A model generated the notes under the pieces. The model was not told the DNA's origin, did no database searches, and saw nothing but the letters and a program-made list of their open reading frames with translations. Made by a program: the position numbers and the translations under genes. This document shows, piece after piece, positions 52,426-61,592 of a DNA stretch of 64,000 bases. Origin of the DNA: Paenibacillus aestuarii (GTDB lineage: Bacteria; Bacillota; Bacilli; Paenibacillales; NBRC-103111); contig NZ_JAQFVF010000021.1 of assembly GCF_027789125.1 (NCBI RefSeq), positions 62,001 through 126,000 on the forward strand. Reading direction: 5' to 3'. Every line of letters starts with the position of its first letter. Position 1 is the first letter of the stretch.

Positions 52426-53606
52426 TGCGCGGAAAGTTCCGCAACGTTAGCAGCATCGGGACGATCAGCGGCGGCGGCTTGCACACGCTTACCCCGCCCT
52501 TTGATGGCAGCCGCCCCCGCTGTAATGGCAGCGCTGCAAACCATCGTAACCATCAGCATCCATACATCCTTCTCCGTATGCGCCCCGCCGAACTGCAAGT
52601 TCATGATGCCTTCAACCGAATACGTTGCCGGCAGGAACTGGCCGAGCGATTGATAAAAGCTGCTTAGCAGCTGTTTCGGCACAATCGTTCCTGAGGTGAC
52701 AAGTGACAACGACAGCACCATCATGTTCAAGAACATGCCCGCCATGCCGAATACGACGAGAAACATTTGAGCAAAGAACATGAATGTGACAAGTGTAAGG
52801 AAATGGAAGAGCCAGAATGCCGCGAAGCCGCTCGCCATTTGTCCGCCAAGCGCGGCGATCAACGAGGAACCGGCGATGGAAATGATCGCTGCAGCCGCTA
52901 ATATAATAAGCGCGCGAACTGCAAAATGCTGTCTTGTGGAACACGCAGAGCCAATCGTTTGCGCAACCTGGTGAATGTTCATCGCCATCAGCATGGCACC
53001 AACATAGGAAGCGAGCACGAGCATCATCGGCACCATTTGATTATCCATGCCATCGACTTTATTCAAATTTTGAACTTGCGCATGCACTTTATTCATTAAG
53101 CTTTGGGCGGTGTGCGACGCTTGATCAGCCGGAAGCTTCAGCTGCTGGAGCACCACTTGTGTACCTTGAAGCGCAGCATTTCGGTTCATCTCATTGGTGA
53201 CTTGCGTGACGACAGTTTGCATCATGCTTTTCGTCATTTGCGGGTTTGATTCATTGAGCGTGTACGTCAGCTCGGCCTGCGTACCCGATGTCTGCAGCAT
53301 CTGCCCGAACTTCTCCGGAATCGTCACAATAAGATGAACATCACGCTGGATCAGCCGATCCGCGGCTTGCTTTTGATCCAGCTCCGTTATTTCAAAAGGG
53401 AGATCGCTCTCCAGCTGCTTCGCGAGAGCTTCGCCCGCTGCCCCATCTTGATTCACAATCGCAACCTTAAGATGATTGACGCGATCCAGCACCCCATCAT
53501 AAGCCGTCATCCATACCACACAAAAAATAATTTGCGCCATCAAGGCCACCACTACCGCAACGATCGTTTGCGGTTTTTTGACATACTTGATTACTGTATG
53601 TTTCAT
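52422..53606 (-). CDS. ABC-2 type / YhgE-Pip-like membrane permease
   Basis: A 394-residue membrane protein. One helix at the N-terminus (about 12-32) is followed by a large extracellular domain (about 35-185; VNQDGAAGEALAKQLESDLP) and five or six helices in the C-terminal half, the arrangement of ABC-2 export permeases and YhgE proteins. ATG at 53606 follows GAGGAGAT. Divergent from PadR; three shared operator-like repeats lie between, suggesting PadR control. No ATPase gene is adjacent. Confidence 0.8.
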   Translation of the reverse strand: MKHTVIKYVKKPQTIVAVVVALMAQIIFCVVWMTAYDGVLDRVNHLKVAIVNQDGAAGEALAKQLESDLPFEITELDQKQAADRLIQRDVHLIVTIPEKFGQMLQTSGTQAELTYTLNESNPQMTKSMMQTVVTQVTNEMNRNAALQGTQVVLQQLKLPADQASHTAQSLMNKVHAQVQNLNKVDGMDNQMVPMMLVLASYVGAMLMAMNIHQVAQTIGSACSTRQHFAVRALIILAAAAIISIAGSSLIAALGGQMASGFAAFWLFHFLTLVTFMFFAQMFLVVFGMAGMFLNMMVLSLSLVTSGTIVPKQLLSSFYQSLGQFLPATYSVEGIMNLQFGGAHTEKDVWMLMVTMVCSAAITAGAAAIKGRGKRVQAAAADRPDAANVAELSAH

Positions 53607-53646
53607 TTCTTCTCCATCTCCTCTTTTGTTTTGTGTTAACTTAGAT

Positions 53647-53756
53647 ATAGGTTCAATATAACTTATGAAAAATGATGAGTCAACAAAAATACAAGTTAAC
53701 TTTAACCTATAAATAAACATTGCAGAATGCACATCTATAGATTAAAATGAACCTAT
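53647..53756. promoter_or_regulatory. Three-copy 18-bp repeat, probable PadR operators
   Basis: ATAGGTTCAATATAACTT (53647-53664), inverted copy at 53693-53710 (ATAGGTTAAAGTTAACTT when read on the minus strand), and a third minus-strand copy at 53739-53756 (ATAGGTTCATTTTAATCT). They fill the gap between the divergent permease and PadR genes. Confidence 0.65.
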
Positions 53757-53799
53757 AAAACAAATGATCTTCCCACATCTTGGACAAGGAGACATGGTT

Positions 53800-54339
53800 A
53801 TGAGCTCTATTCGCTACGCATTGCTTACTTTGCTGGCCCGTGAACCGCTGAGCGGCTACGATATCAAACTGCAAATGAACGGCCGTTTGGGCCCTTTTTG
53901 GAAAGTAGGCAGCAATCAAGTTTATCCCGAGTTATCGAAAATGGAAGCAGAAGGCTTGGTCAAGCTGCAAGGCGTGGAGCAGCTTACGTACCGTCCTGCG
54001 AAGAAATTGTACGAGATTACACCATCTGGACGCGATGTGCTTGTACAGTGGACGTTAGAGCCGGCGGGTGTGGAAAATGTCCGCGATGACTTTCTATTGA
54101 AAGCTTTCAATTCCTGGCTGATTGAACCGGATCAGATGAAAGCGCAAGTTGAAGCCATCCGCAAACAACATGAGGAGCGGCTAGCCGAATATACGGCGAA
54201 AATTGCCGAGCTGACTCCGAGGGTGGATCCGTCCAACCCCCACGATCCGCTTGCCTCTACCATATCGGTCGTTGACTTTGGCGTGCGCTACGAACGGCTT
54301 TATTTGGATTGGTGCGACCATCTATTGAAAAACGTTTAA
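53800..54339 (+). CDS. PadR family transcriptional regulator
   Basis: A 179-residue regulator with winged-helix N-terminal domain (RYALLTLLAREPLSGYDIKLQMN, VYPELSKMEAEGLV) and a helical C-terminal dimer domain (about 95-179). ATG at 53800 follows AAGGAG with 8 nt spacing; the ATG 6 nt earlier is too close. PadR proteins usually repress transporter genes and are released by phenolics or drugs. It is followed at 146 nt by two ABC exporter genes and is divergent from an ABC-2 permease, so both are probable targets. Confidence 0.9.
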   Translation: MSSIRYALLTLLAREPLSGYDIKLQMNGRLGPFWKVGSNQVYPELSKMEAEGLVKLQGVEQLTYRPAKKLYEITPSGRDVLVQWTLEPAGVENVRDDFLLKAFNSWLIEPDQMKAQVEAIRKQHEERLAEYTAKIAELTPRVDPSNPHDPLASTISVVDFGVRYERLYLDWCDHLLKNV

Positions 54340-54484
54340 TGAAAGGCATATGGCCCGTGAATTTTCACTAGCTATATGCTTTTTTTCGTGGATGGAAAAG
54401 ATTCAAGACGTAGAGGATGACATTTGTCCAAAATGGGAGTATCTTTCAATTAGAGAGATTCACACGGGACAGGGAGTGTGCGGC

Positions 54485-56233
54485 ATGGGTTTTATGAAGA
54501 AGTATGTAGACAAGCATTGGAGGCTATTTCTAGTCGCGGTATTTTTCGTTACGCTGGAGTCGGTCGCGGATTTGCTGCAGCCGACGATTATGTCCCACAT
54601 TCTGGACTTTGGCGTCGCAGCAGGACGGCTCGATTATGTGCTGCGGCTAGGCGGGCTTATGCTGCTCGTTACGGCAGGCGGCGCGTTGGCCGCGTCGATG
54701 CGTAACATCGTGGCGAGCCGCGTATCCCAAAAGTTCGGCACCGAGCTTCGCAGCGATTTGTTCCAAAAGATTCAATCGCTTGATTTTAGCAATATCGACC
54801 GCTTCGAGAGGGCCTCGTTAATTACTCGTTTGACCAACGATGTCACCCAGGTGCAGAACTTCGTCAACGGACTGATGCGCATCTTCGTGAAAGCGCCGCT
54901 GCTCTGTATCGGCTCCCTGATCATGGCGGTGCGCCTTAACCCGCAGCTCTCGGTCGTGCTGCTGATCGTCGTCCCGATCGTCGGCTTGCTTGTCGCCTTG
55001 AACTTGAAAATCGGCTTTTCCCGGTTCGTCCTCGTTCAGAAAGCGCTAGACGGCGTCAACCGGGTCATCCGCGAATATTTGTCAGGTGTGCGCGTCGTCA
55101 AAGCGTTCAACCGTTTCGACCACGAAACGGCCAAGTTCCAGCAGTCGAACACCGACTATCAGAACAAATCGATTCAAGTCACAAGAACGCTTTCCATCTT
55201 CAACCCATTGATCCTCCTCACCGTCAACTTCGGGATCGCAGGCGTGCTGTGGCTCGGCGCTTGGCGGGTCAATCATCACCAGATGCAGGTAGGCCATATC
55301 GTAGCTTTTGTCAACTATATGACCCAAATTTTGTTCGCACTCATGACCATTTCCATGGTTTTCAATATGTTCGTTCGTGCCAAAGCTTCCGCCAGCCGGA
55401 TCGGCGAAGTGTTCGCCGAAGTGAACCGCATGGCCTGGGACTCCGCCCAGCTGATGCCCACGGTTCAACCGGCAGGCCGGATTGAGTTTGACAACGTATC
55501 TTTTGCTTATGAAGGAGCGGCGGGAGATCCTGTATTGAAAAATGTCACATTTACATGCCTGCCCGGGGAAACTGTAGGCATTATCGGCTCCACCGGCTCC
55601 GGCAAAAGTACCCTTGTCGGGCTCGTTCCCCGGTTCTACGACACGGTCCAAGGAACCATTAAAGTCGACGGCGTCGATATCCGCCTGCTCGATCCCGCCC
55701 AGCTGCGCAAGCGAATCGCCATCGTGCCGCAAACTACGATTTTATTCAGCGGGACCATCGTAGAGAACTTGCGCTGGGGCAAAGCAGATGCCAGCCGCGA
55801 GGAAATTGAGCTGGCCGCTCGTATGGCGGAAGCGCATCCCTTCATCTCCGAGTTTCCCGAAGGCTATGAAACACGGCTCGGACAACGAGGCATCAACTTA
55901 TCCGGCGGCCAAAAGCAGCGGTTATCCATCGCCCGCGCCCTCATCCGCAAACCAGACATTTTGATCCTCGATGACTGCACCAGCGCTGTGGACGTGGCAA
56001 CCGAAGCGAATATCAAGGAGTCGCTGAAGCAATATGCCAGCGGCGTCACGTGTCTGATTATCGCCCAGCGGATTACTTCTGTCATGGATGCAGATAAAAT
56101 TGTCGTCATGAATGAAGGCGAAATTGTCGGTGTCGGCACGCATGAGACGTTGATGAGAAGCTGCCGGGTTTATGTGGAAATTTTCCAATCCCAGTTTGGA
56201 AAGGAGCTGCCGCTACATGCCGAAGCCGAATGA
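54485..56233 (+). CDS. ABC exporter half-transporter A (degenerate catalytic site)
   Basis: A 582-residue protein: six-helix exporter domain (about 1-320), nucleotide-binding domain (about 340-582) with Walker A GSTGSGKST, signature LSGGQKQR, and Walker B ILILDDCTSAVD. The Walker B ends in Asp instead of the catalytic Glu, as in the degenerate half of BmrC/D or TM287/288-type heterodimers. ATG at 54485 follows GGGAG; the longer frame from 54350 lacks a site. Overlaps the next gene by 17 nt. Confidence 0.9.
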   Translation: MGFMKKYVDKHWRLFLVAVFFVTLESVADLLQPTIMSHILDFGVAAGRLDYVLRLGGLMLLVTAGGALAASMRNIVASRVSQKFGTELRSDLFQKIQSLDFSNIDRFERASLITRLTNDVTQVQNFVNGLMRIFVKAPLLCIGSLIMAVRLNPQLSVVLLIVVPIVGLLVALNLKIGFSRFVLVQKALDGVNRVIREYLSGVRVVKAFNRFDHETAKFQQSNTDYQNKSIQVTRTLSIFNPLILLTVNFGIAGVLWLGAWRVNHHQMQVGHIVAFVNYMTQILFALMTISMVFNMFVRAKASASRIGEVFAEVNRMAWDSAQLMPTVQPAGRIEFDNVSFAYEGAAGDPVLKNVTFTCLPGETVGIIGSTGSGKSTLVGLVPRFYDTVQGTIKVDGVDIRLLDPAQLRKRIAIVPQTTILFSGTIVENLRWGKADASREEIELAARMAEAHPFISEFPEGYETRLGQRGINLSGGQKQRLSIARALIRKPDILILDDCTSAVDVATEANIKESLKQYASGVTCLIIAQRITSVMDADKIVVMNEGEIVGVGTHETLMRSCRVYVEIFQSQFGKELPLHAEAE

Positions 56234-58076
56234 AAGCAATAGCCAACCGCAGCCTCAAGCGCCTGCCCCGCCGATGCTGACCGGTCCGATGCCCCGGGGA
56301 GGACGCGCGCCGGTCGTTAAGCCGAAAAATTTTAAAGGCACCTTACAGCGCCTCTGGTCTTACTTGGGCCATGAGCGAAAATGGCTGACCATTGTTTTCC
56401 TCTTTATTTTAGCCGATTCCATCTTGACGCTTGCCGGTCCGTATTTGATCGGTGTGGCCGTCGATGCGATGGCAGGCGGAACGGTCAATTATAGCGTGCT
56501 CAATGTGACGATGATCGCCCTGCTCAGCACCTATGTTGCCGACGGCGGCCTGACGTTTCTGCAAAGCTGGATCATGGCCGGCCTTGCCCAACGCGTCGTC
56601 ATGCGGCTGCGGCAAACGATGTTCGCCAAGCTGCAGAAGCTGCCATTGGCTTTCTTCGATGGACGTTCGCACGGTGATATCATGAGCAGGCTGTCCAATG
56701 ATATCGACAATGTCAGCAATTCGATCTCTCAATCGACCACCCAGCTGATGAGCGGATCGATTGCCATTATCGGCTCGTTCATCATGATGCTGATCTTGAG
56801 CCCAACGCTGACACTGGCGAGTCTGATCACGGTTCCGCTTGTGTATTTGCTGGCGAGAACGGTCACCAAGCGGACAAGTAAGCTGTTCAAAGATCAGCAG
56901 GCGCAGCTGGGACGGCTGAACGGGCATATCGAGGAGACGGTCTCGGGACTTCTGGTCGTCAAAGCGTTCAACCGCGAGAGCAAAGCGATCGAGGAATTCA
57001 ACGCTGTCAATGAACGTTTGTACGAGGTGGGATTAAAAGCGCAAATCTGGTCCGGTTTCATGATGCCGTTGCTCGGTGTCATCAATAACCTTGGATTTGC
57101 TGCCGTGGCCATTGTGGGGGGCGTACTGGCGGTCAAAGGTTCCATTACTGTCGGCGTCATTGCCAGCTTTTTGAGCTATTCGCGCCAATTTGTCCGACCG
57201 CTGAATGATATTGCCAATACGTATAATATTTTGCAATCGGGTGTTGCCGGGGCGGAGCGCGCCTTTGAGGTGCTGGACGAAGCCGAGGAACCGGCGGATG
57301 AGCCAGGCGCCGTGGAACTGCGCAAGCCGCGCGGTCACGTGGTGTTCAAAGATGTCACCTTTGGCTATCGCGAGGACGTTCCGATTTTGAAGCAGGTCAG
57401 TTTTGAGGTGCCGGCAGGCAGCAGTCTCGCCCTTGTCGGGCCAACGGGAGCAGGCAAAACGACAGTTGTCAATCTTGTCACCCGCTTTTATGACACAACA
57501 AGTGGAACGATCGAGATTGATGGGCGCGATATCAAATCTTACACGCGTGACAGCTTGCGCCGCTGCTTTGGCATCGTGCTGCAGGATACGTACTTGTTCA
57601 CAGGTACGATCAAAGATAACATCAAGTACGCCAAGCCGGATGCGACCGACGCCGAAGTTGAAGCCGCAGCCAAAATGGCCAACGCAGATTCGTTCATTAA
57701 CCGGCTGCCCTTGCGGTACGACACGCTGCTGTCCGAGAACGGCGGCAATTTAAGCCAAGGCCAGCGCCAGCTGCTTGCGATCGCGCGCGTGATCTTGGCT
57801 GATCCTTCCATCCTTATATTGGACGAGGCGACAAGCAGCATCGATACGCGCACGGAGCTGCATATCCAGGAGGCCTTGCTCTCTATTATGAAAGGGCGAA
57901 CCAGCTTTATCATCGCCCACCGCCTGAACACGATCCGTGACGCCGATACGATCATGGTCGTGGACCATGGCGAGATTGCCGAGCAAGGCAATCATGCTGC
58001 TTTGATGCGGCAGGAAGGCACGTACTTCCGGATGTTTTCCAATCAGTTCAAAAATCTCGAGCCTGCGGCTGAGTAG
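56217..58076 (+). CDS. ABC exporter half-transporter B (catalytic half)
   Basis: A 619-residue protein: Pro-rich N-terminal extension (about 1-45), six-helix exporter domain (about 55-350), nucleotide-binding domain with Walker A GPTGAGKTT, signature LSQGQRQL, and Walker B ILILDEATSSID with Glu. ATG at 56217 follows AAAGGAG and lies inside the end of the previous gene, so translation is coupled. The consensus ATP site is built from this Walker A/B and the LSGGQ of half A. Exports hydrophobic compounds or lipids by family. Confidence 0.92.
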   Translation: MPKPNESNSQPQPQAPAPPMLTGPMPRGGRAPVVKPKNFKGTLQRLWSYLGHERKWLTIVFLFILADSILTLAGPYLIGVAVDAMAGGTVNYSVLNVTMIALLSTYVADGGLTFLQSWIMAGLAQRVVMRLRQTMFAKLQKLPLAFFDGRSHGDIMSRLSNDIDNVSNSISQSTTQLMSGSIAIIGSFIMMLILSPTLTLASLITVPLVYLLARTVTKRTSKLFKDQQAQLGRLNGHIEETVSGLLVVKAFNRESKAIEEFNAVNERLYEVGLKAQIWSGFMMPLLGVINNLGFAAVAIVGGVLAVKGSITVGVIASFLSYSRQFVRPLNDIANTYNILQSGVAGAERAFEVLDEAEEPADEPGAVELRKPRGHVVFKDVTFGYREDVPILKQVSFEVPAGSSLALVGPTGAGKTTVVNLVTRFYDTTSGTIEIDGRDIKSYTRDSLRRCFGIVLQDTYLFTGTIKDNIKYAKPDATDAEVEAAAKMANADSFINRLPLRYDTLLSENGGNLSQGQRQLLAIARVILADPSILILDEATSSIDTRTELHIQEALLSIMKGRTSFIIAHRLNTIRDADTIMVVDHGEIAEQGNHAALMRQEGTYFRMFSNQFKNLEPAAE

Positions 58077-58114
58077 CTGCGCTATCGGCACCGGCCTGCC
58101 GGGAACAAACGCAA

Positions 58115-58158
58115 AAAAGCCTTATCCGAACTGTAAAGTTCGGTGAAGGCTTTTTTGT
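58115..58158 (+). terminator. Terminator of the ABC exporter operon
   Basis: AAAAAAGCCTTATCCGAAC / GTTCGGTGAAGGCTTTTTT, loop TGTAAA; symmetric. Confidence 0.88.
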
Positions 58159-58211
58159 GCGTTAGCCTGCGAGGCGAGCGGCTCCCCGCTGCCCTGCAGC
58201 GCGACTACGGG

Positions 58212-58868
58212 CTAGAACTGCTCATCCTCACAATAATAGGCAAACAACTGCTCGATAGGTTTAAAATACAAATGCCCGTCCGGCCACGCCTGGAAGTGCA
58301 GATCCATGCGTGAGTCTTCCCAATTGACCGGCGTGCCGTGTGTAGCTAGCTTTTTCGGCGTAATCGGCTCTTCGATAACCTTTGGGAATTCCTGGTAGCC
58401 AAACAGCAAATTTTCGTGCATCGCGATAATCTCATACTTATCGCCCAAGAAGGCCCGCTCCTCCTGCAGCTGATAGTGGTAGTAGATGTAGCTGCTCATC
58501 ATCTCGGGCTTCAAATGGGCGACACGCCCGGCACGCCGCTCGACGGAAGCTTTGCGCAGCCAATGCTCATAGCTTGCCGGTTCATTGAAATGGAACACGT
58601 CTACCATCGGCACCCATTTTCGCAGCTTCGCCTGACCCGGCCAATTCACCAAAAATGGCTCGACAGCCCCCGCAATCTCCTCCGGCAGGACATGATCTCC
58701 GATGCACTCGTAATATAGAAACAGATTGCCTTCCCATGCAAACCCCGCAGCCGTCATCAGCTTGCCCTCGTTCACCAATGTCAAGGCTGCCTGACCTTCC
58801 CGCATCGCCGACAGTCCGGCTTCCTCCAGCCCTGGCTGCAATTGGGCGCGATAGATCATTCTTTTCAT
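58212..58868 (-). CDS. Protein of unknown function in a pectin-type cluster
   Basis: A 218-residue soluble protein I do not recognise. It starts MKRMIYRAQLQPG, and the first 90 residues (with GFAWEGNLFLYYECIG) have a beta-alpha-beta arrangement reminiscent of dimeric alpha/beta-barrel proteins such as L-rhamnose mutarotase; the second half (MSSYIYYHYQLQEERAFLGDKY) may be a second copy. The ATG overlaps the stop of the GH28-like fragment (ATGA) and has GGAGGGGG upstream. Cotranscribed with GH105, so a role in rhamnogalacturonan-derived sugars is plausible. Confidence 0.6.
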   Translation of the reverse strand: MKRMIYRAQLQPGLEEAGLSAMREGQAALTLVNEGKLMTAAGFAWEGNLFLYYECIGDHVLPEEIAGAVEPFLVNWPGQAKLRKWVPMVDVFHFNEPASYEHWLRKASVERRAGRVAHLKPEMMSSYIYYHYQLQEERAFLGDKYEIIAMHENLLFGYQEFPKVIEEPITPKKLATHGTPVNWEDSRMDLHFQAWPDGHLYFKPIEQLFAYYCEDEQF

Positions 58869-59317
58869 CACTCCGCCCCCTCCCTACCGTCACTGCCTTC
58901 TAAACTCTCGAAAACTGGCAATTCTACATTTGCAGGATTTTCCATACGAAGCAGAGAAGGTTCCAAGGTGCGGATCACCACATCGTCCGTCTGCCATTCC
59001 TGCGCATGAGCAATATACCCAGCCTCATGTACCGTCATCCGCACACGCGACCAGCGAATATCCCGCATCGGCTTCTCTGGGTAAGCTTTCACTTCAAAAG
59101 CTCGCGAACGGTTCTGCGGGTAGTCGAGATCTCCAGTGACAGTGACCGTCACATGCGAAAACTCGATGTCGCGAAATTCGGGAATGCCCCGCTCCGGTGG
59201 ATGTACCGACTCTGCCATCACCTTCCAATGCGCCGGAACCTCACCCGACCAGCTATCCGGCAGCTGCGCGTAACTGTAGCTCGGATTCAGCAGAGCTAAC
59301 AAAGCTCCATCAGCCAC
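58868..59317 (-). CDS. GH28-like C-terminal fragment (149 residues, possibly a remnant)
   Basis: The protein contains FRDIEFSHVTVTVTG, AFEVKAYPEKPMRDIRWSRVRMTV and TDDVVIRTLEP strands of the sort seen at the C-terminal beta-helix end of polygalacturonase-like GH28 proteins. The catalytic part (usually the first 300 residues, with NTDG, DD and GHG motifs) is missing. The reading frame is nevertheless intact and starts at GTG with AGGAGG 7 nt upstream. It lies 31 nt after GH105 and overlaps the next gene by 4 nt. Either it is a shortened relic of a pectinase or a stand-alone fold with a new job. Confidence 0.5.
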   Translation of the reverse strand: MADGALLALLNPSYSYAQLPDSWSGEVPAHWKVMAESVHPPERGIPEFRDIEFSHVTVTVTGDLDYPQNRSRAFEVKAYPEKPMRDIRWSRVRMTVHEAGYIAHAQEWQTDDVVIRTLEPSLLRMENPANVELPVFESLEGSDGREGAE

Positions 59318-59348
59318 ATCAGCACCTCCTTACTAGTCCGATCCATTC

Positions 59349-61520
59349 CTATTTCGACTGCAAATCCCGAATCATACTGCGCACCTCAACCCCGGCGAGC
59401 ATAACGATGCCGATCCCGTGGGTGTCGTTGAGCAGCCATGACAATTCATCTTTGTAATAGCGTGCCGCAAAAGAGTAGCCGGAGCCCCGGCACACGCCAT
59501 AAATATGGCCGTGCTTGTCGATGCTGATACGGGTCAGGCCTTCCCAGCCTTTGCGCACAGCTCGCACATACGGCTGCGCATCAGTCAGCCAGCCGAGTCG
59601 GATACCACGGGCGAACGCATATAAGAACATCGATGTGCAGGATGTTTCCTCATACGATTCCGGATCGGTCAGCACTTGATGCCAAAGCCCGTTCGTTCCT
59701 TGCAGGCGCAGGTACCCTGCGCATAATTCGCGGAAGAAGGCGAGCAGCTCATCGCGCTGCACGTGATTTTCCGGCAAGGTCAGCAGCAGTTCAGCCAGTG
59801 AGAACAGCACCCAACCGTTGCCACGGCCCCACGGCACTTCCGTTTGTTTGTTGAATTTAAAATCATATACATGAGACATAATTTGCAGCTCAGGCATGTA
59901 GAGGTATTTTTTATACAGCAAAATTTGCTTCACCGCATCGTCCAAAATACTCGCATCCTGCGTGAATTCAAAATAACGGCACATGAACGGCACGCTCATG
60001 TACAAGTCGTCGCACCAAAGCGTATCTTTCATGAAATCAACACTGCCACGCACCCGATACAGCACGCCGTCCTGAAGGCGGTCCTGCACTTGCGTGATAT
60101 AATGTGCGATCCGGCCGGCAACCGCTCTCGCTCCTTCCGGCTCGTGGAAACGCGCTGCCGTCAGCATTGTAGCCCCGAACGAGCCGCAATCATCGAGGCT
60201 GTCCATAAGCGCCAGCTGATTGTTGACACCAGGCGCTCCATAGCGGGCTGCATCCCACAGCGAATACGCATCGACAGACGTACACTGCTCAATGTGCTTG
60301 AGCACATAGTCAACGTAATCCTGTCTGCCCAGCGCCGCCCCGGTCTGCATGAGGCCGTACAGCGTCACGCCCAGCGGATAATTCCATTTGCCGAACAGCG
60401 GGTTCTCCAAATAAGGGCGTACCCACGTCTCCGGATGATCTGCCCGCCAATAGGTCCCCTCCCCGCCGTCGTCATAGACGTGGTGCATCTCCCCCAATTC
60501 ATGAATGGCCGGAACCTTCTCCTGTGCAAACGTGCCAAGATAGAGCCAGTGATCCGCCAATCCCTTTACAGGAACTGGCTGCAGCCATGCCACGTCGCCG
60601 CTAACTTCTGCACCTTGCAGTCTGAACCCCCACCGACTTCCCAGGCACTCGGACACGACAACCACATTATTCAGCCCGAACAGCAGTTCCGCATCCACAC
60701 AGAACTCCCCGCTTGCCGGTGCCGAATAAGCCAGCTCCCCGTTGATATAGAGCGCAATTGAGCCCTCGTGGCTTCCCCGCCATGATATGGCCTGCGTGCC
60801 CGGCAGCAAGCTCTCCACCTTCGTCCACGCCAATGCGGATCGTCCCGCCACGGTGCCGAACTGTCGGCCAAACGTGCCCTGAGCAAGCTCTGTTTCGCTC
60901 CACTGCGCAGAAGGATACCAACGCAGAGCGTTATCCTGCTCAAACAAGCCGTCCGCAAGCAGCGGAAGCAGATCCCGCTCGGTCGGCTCCGAGTAAATCC
61001 ATCCTTCCCAGCCCTCCCGTTCAGGCGTCGGATTCATGAAATGCAGCGGAAAATTTTTGTAAGAGCCCGTGCCGAATTGCCCGCCGCAGCCAGAGGCTGT
61101 CTTCAAATACTGCACGACAACCGGATTCCAACCCTTGTTCAGCATCGCACGGAACACATTCTTCCGCTCCGGGGCCACATCGTCGGAAATGTTCGAGGCG
61201 TAAGCGAGCTTGCCGTTAACGTACACCTTCGCCGGACCGTAGCAGCTCATGCCGAAGTTCAGCTCAGCAGGCTGGTCCATCCACAGCTTCGCCCAAGTGT
61301 AAACGACCTGTCCATTGCGCATATCCGGCCACTTTTTCGCCAAATCCATATCGTACCGATAGTCGTGAAGCCGTGTGAACCCCTCCCGGTTAAAAAGCCG
61401 GTACACAAACGGGTGGCTCGGATTCGCCCCGATATATCGCTCAGCAATCGTTGCAAGCGTCTGCTCCACATTTGTTCCATATTGGCTGAAAATAGATTCC
61501 TCTTGCCCAAAATAGCTCAT
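59349..61520 (-). CDS. GH105-type unsaturated rhamnogalacturonyl hydrolase with N-terminal beta domains
   Basis: A 723-residue soluble protein without signal peptide. Residues about 1-330 form one or two beta-sandwich modules (KLWMDQPAELNFGMSCYGPAKVYVNG, GEFCVDAELLFGLNNVVVV); residues about 370-723 form an (alpha/alpha)6 barrel with RPYLENPLFGKWNYPLGVTLYGL, DDLYMSVPFMCRYFE, EVPWGRGNGWVLFSLAELL, and EETSCTSMFLYAFARG, the GH105/GH88 hallmarks. These enzymes remove the unsaturated uronic acid from pectin-lyase products. ATG at 61520 follows AGAGGAGC. Transcribed after the solute-binding protein at 61593. Confidence 0.87.
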   Translation of the reverse strand: MSYFGQEESIFSQYGTNVEQTLATIAERYIGANPSHPFVYRLFNREGFTRLHDYRYDMDLAKKWPDMRNGQVVYTWAKLWMDQPAELNFGMSCYGPAKVYVNGKLAYASNISDDVAPERKNVFRAMLNKGWNPVVVQYLKTASGCGGQFGTGSYKNFPLHFMNPTPEREGWEGWIYSEPTERDLLPLLADGLFEQDNALRWYPSAQWSETELAQGTFGRQFGTVAGRSALAWTKVESLLPGTQAISWRGSHEGSIALYINGELAYSAPASGEFCVDAELLFGLNNVVVVSECLGSRWGFRLQGAEVSGDVAWLQPVPVKGLADHWLYLGTFAQEKVPAIHELGEMHHVYDDGGEGTYWRADHPETWVRPYLENPLFGKWNYPLGVTLYGLMQTGAALGRQDYVDYVLKHIEQCTSVDAYSLWDAARYGAPGVNNQLALMDSLDDCGSFGATMLTAARFHEPEGARAVAGRIAHYITQVQDRLQDGVLYRVRGSVDFMKDTLWCDDLYMSVPFMCRYFEFTQDASILDDAVKQILLYKKYLYMPELQIMSHVYDFKFNKQTEVPWGRGNGWVLFSLAELLLTLPENHVQRDELLAFFRELCAGYLRLQGTNGLWHQVLTDPESYEETSCTSMFLYAFARGIRLGWLTDAQPYVRAVRKGWEGLTRISIDKHGHIYGVCRGSGYSFAARYYKDELSWLLNDTHGIGIVMLAGVEVRSMIRDLQSK

Positions 61521-61556
61521 CGCCAACCGCTCCTCTCTTCTGATCCACATAAAGCA

Positions 61557-61581
61557 ACTCCCGCACCTGTGTACGGGAGTC
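61557..61581 (-). terminator. Weak hairpin between binding protein and GH105
   Basis: ACTCCCG / CGGGAGT, 10-nt loop. The following minus-strand sequence has only a short T-rich part, so it may act as an attenuator or a stabiliser of the binding-protein mRNA. Confidence 0.4.
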
Positions 61582-61592
61582 GGGGTACCCTG

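Noticed and set aside
54350..54484. Longer N-terminus for exporter half A
   Set aside because: No ribosome site, and the added residues are not of transporter type.
59844..60761. A 305-codon plus-strand open frame
   Set aside because: Antisense to GH105; no domain.
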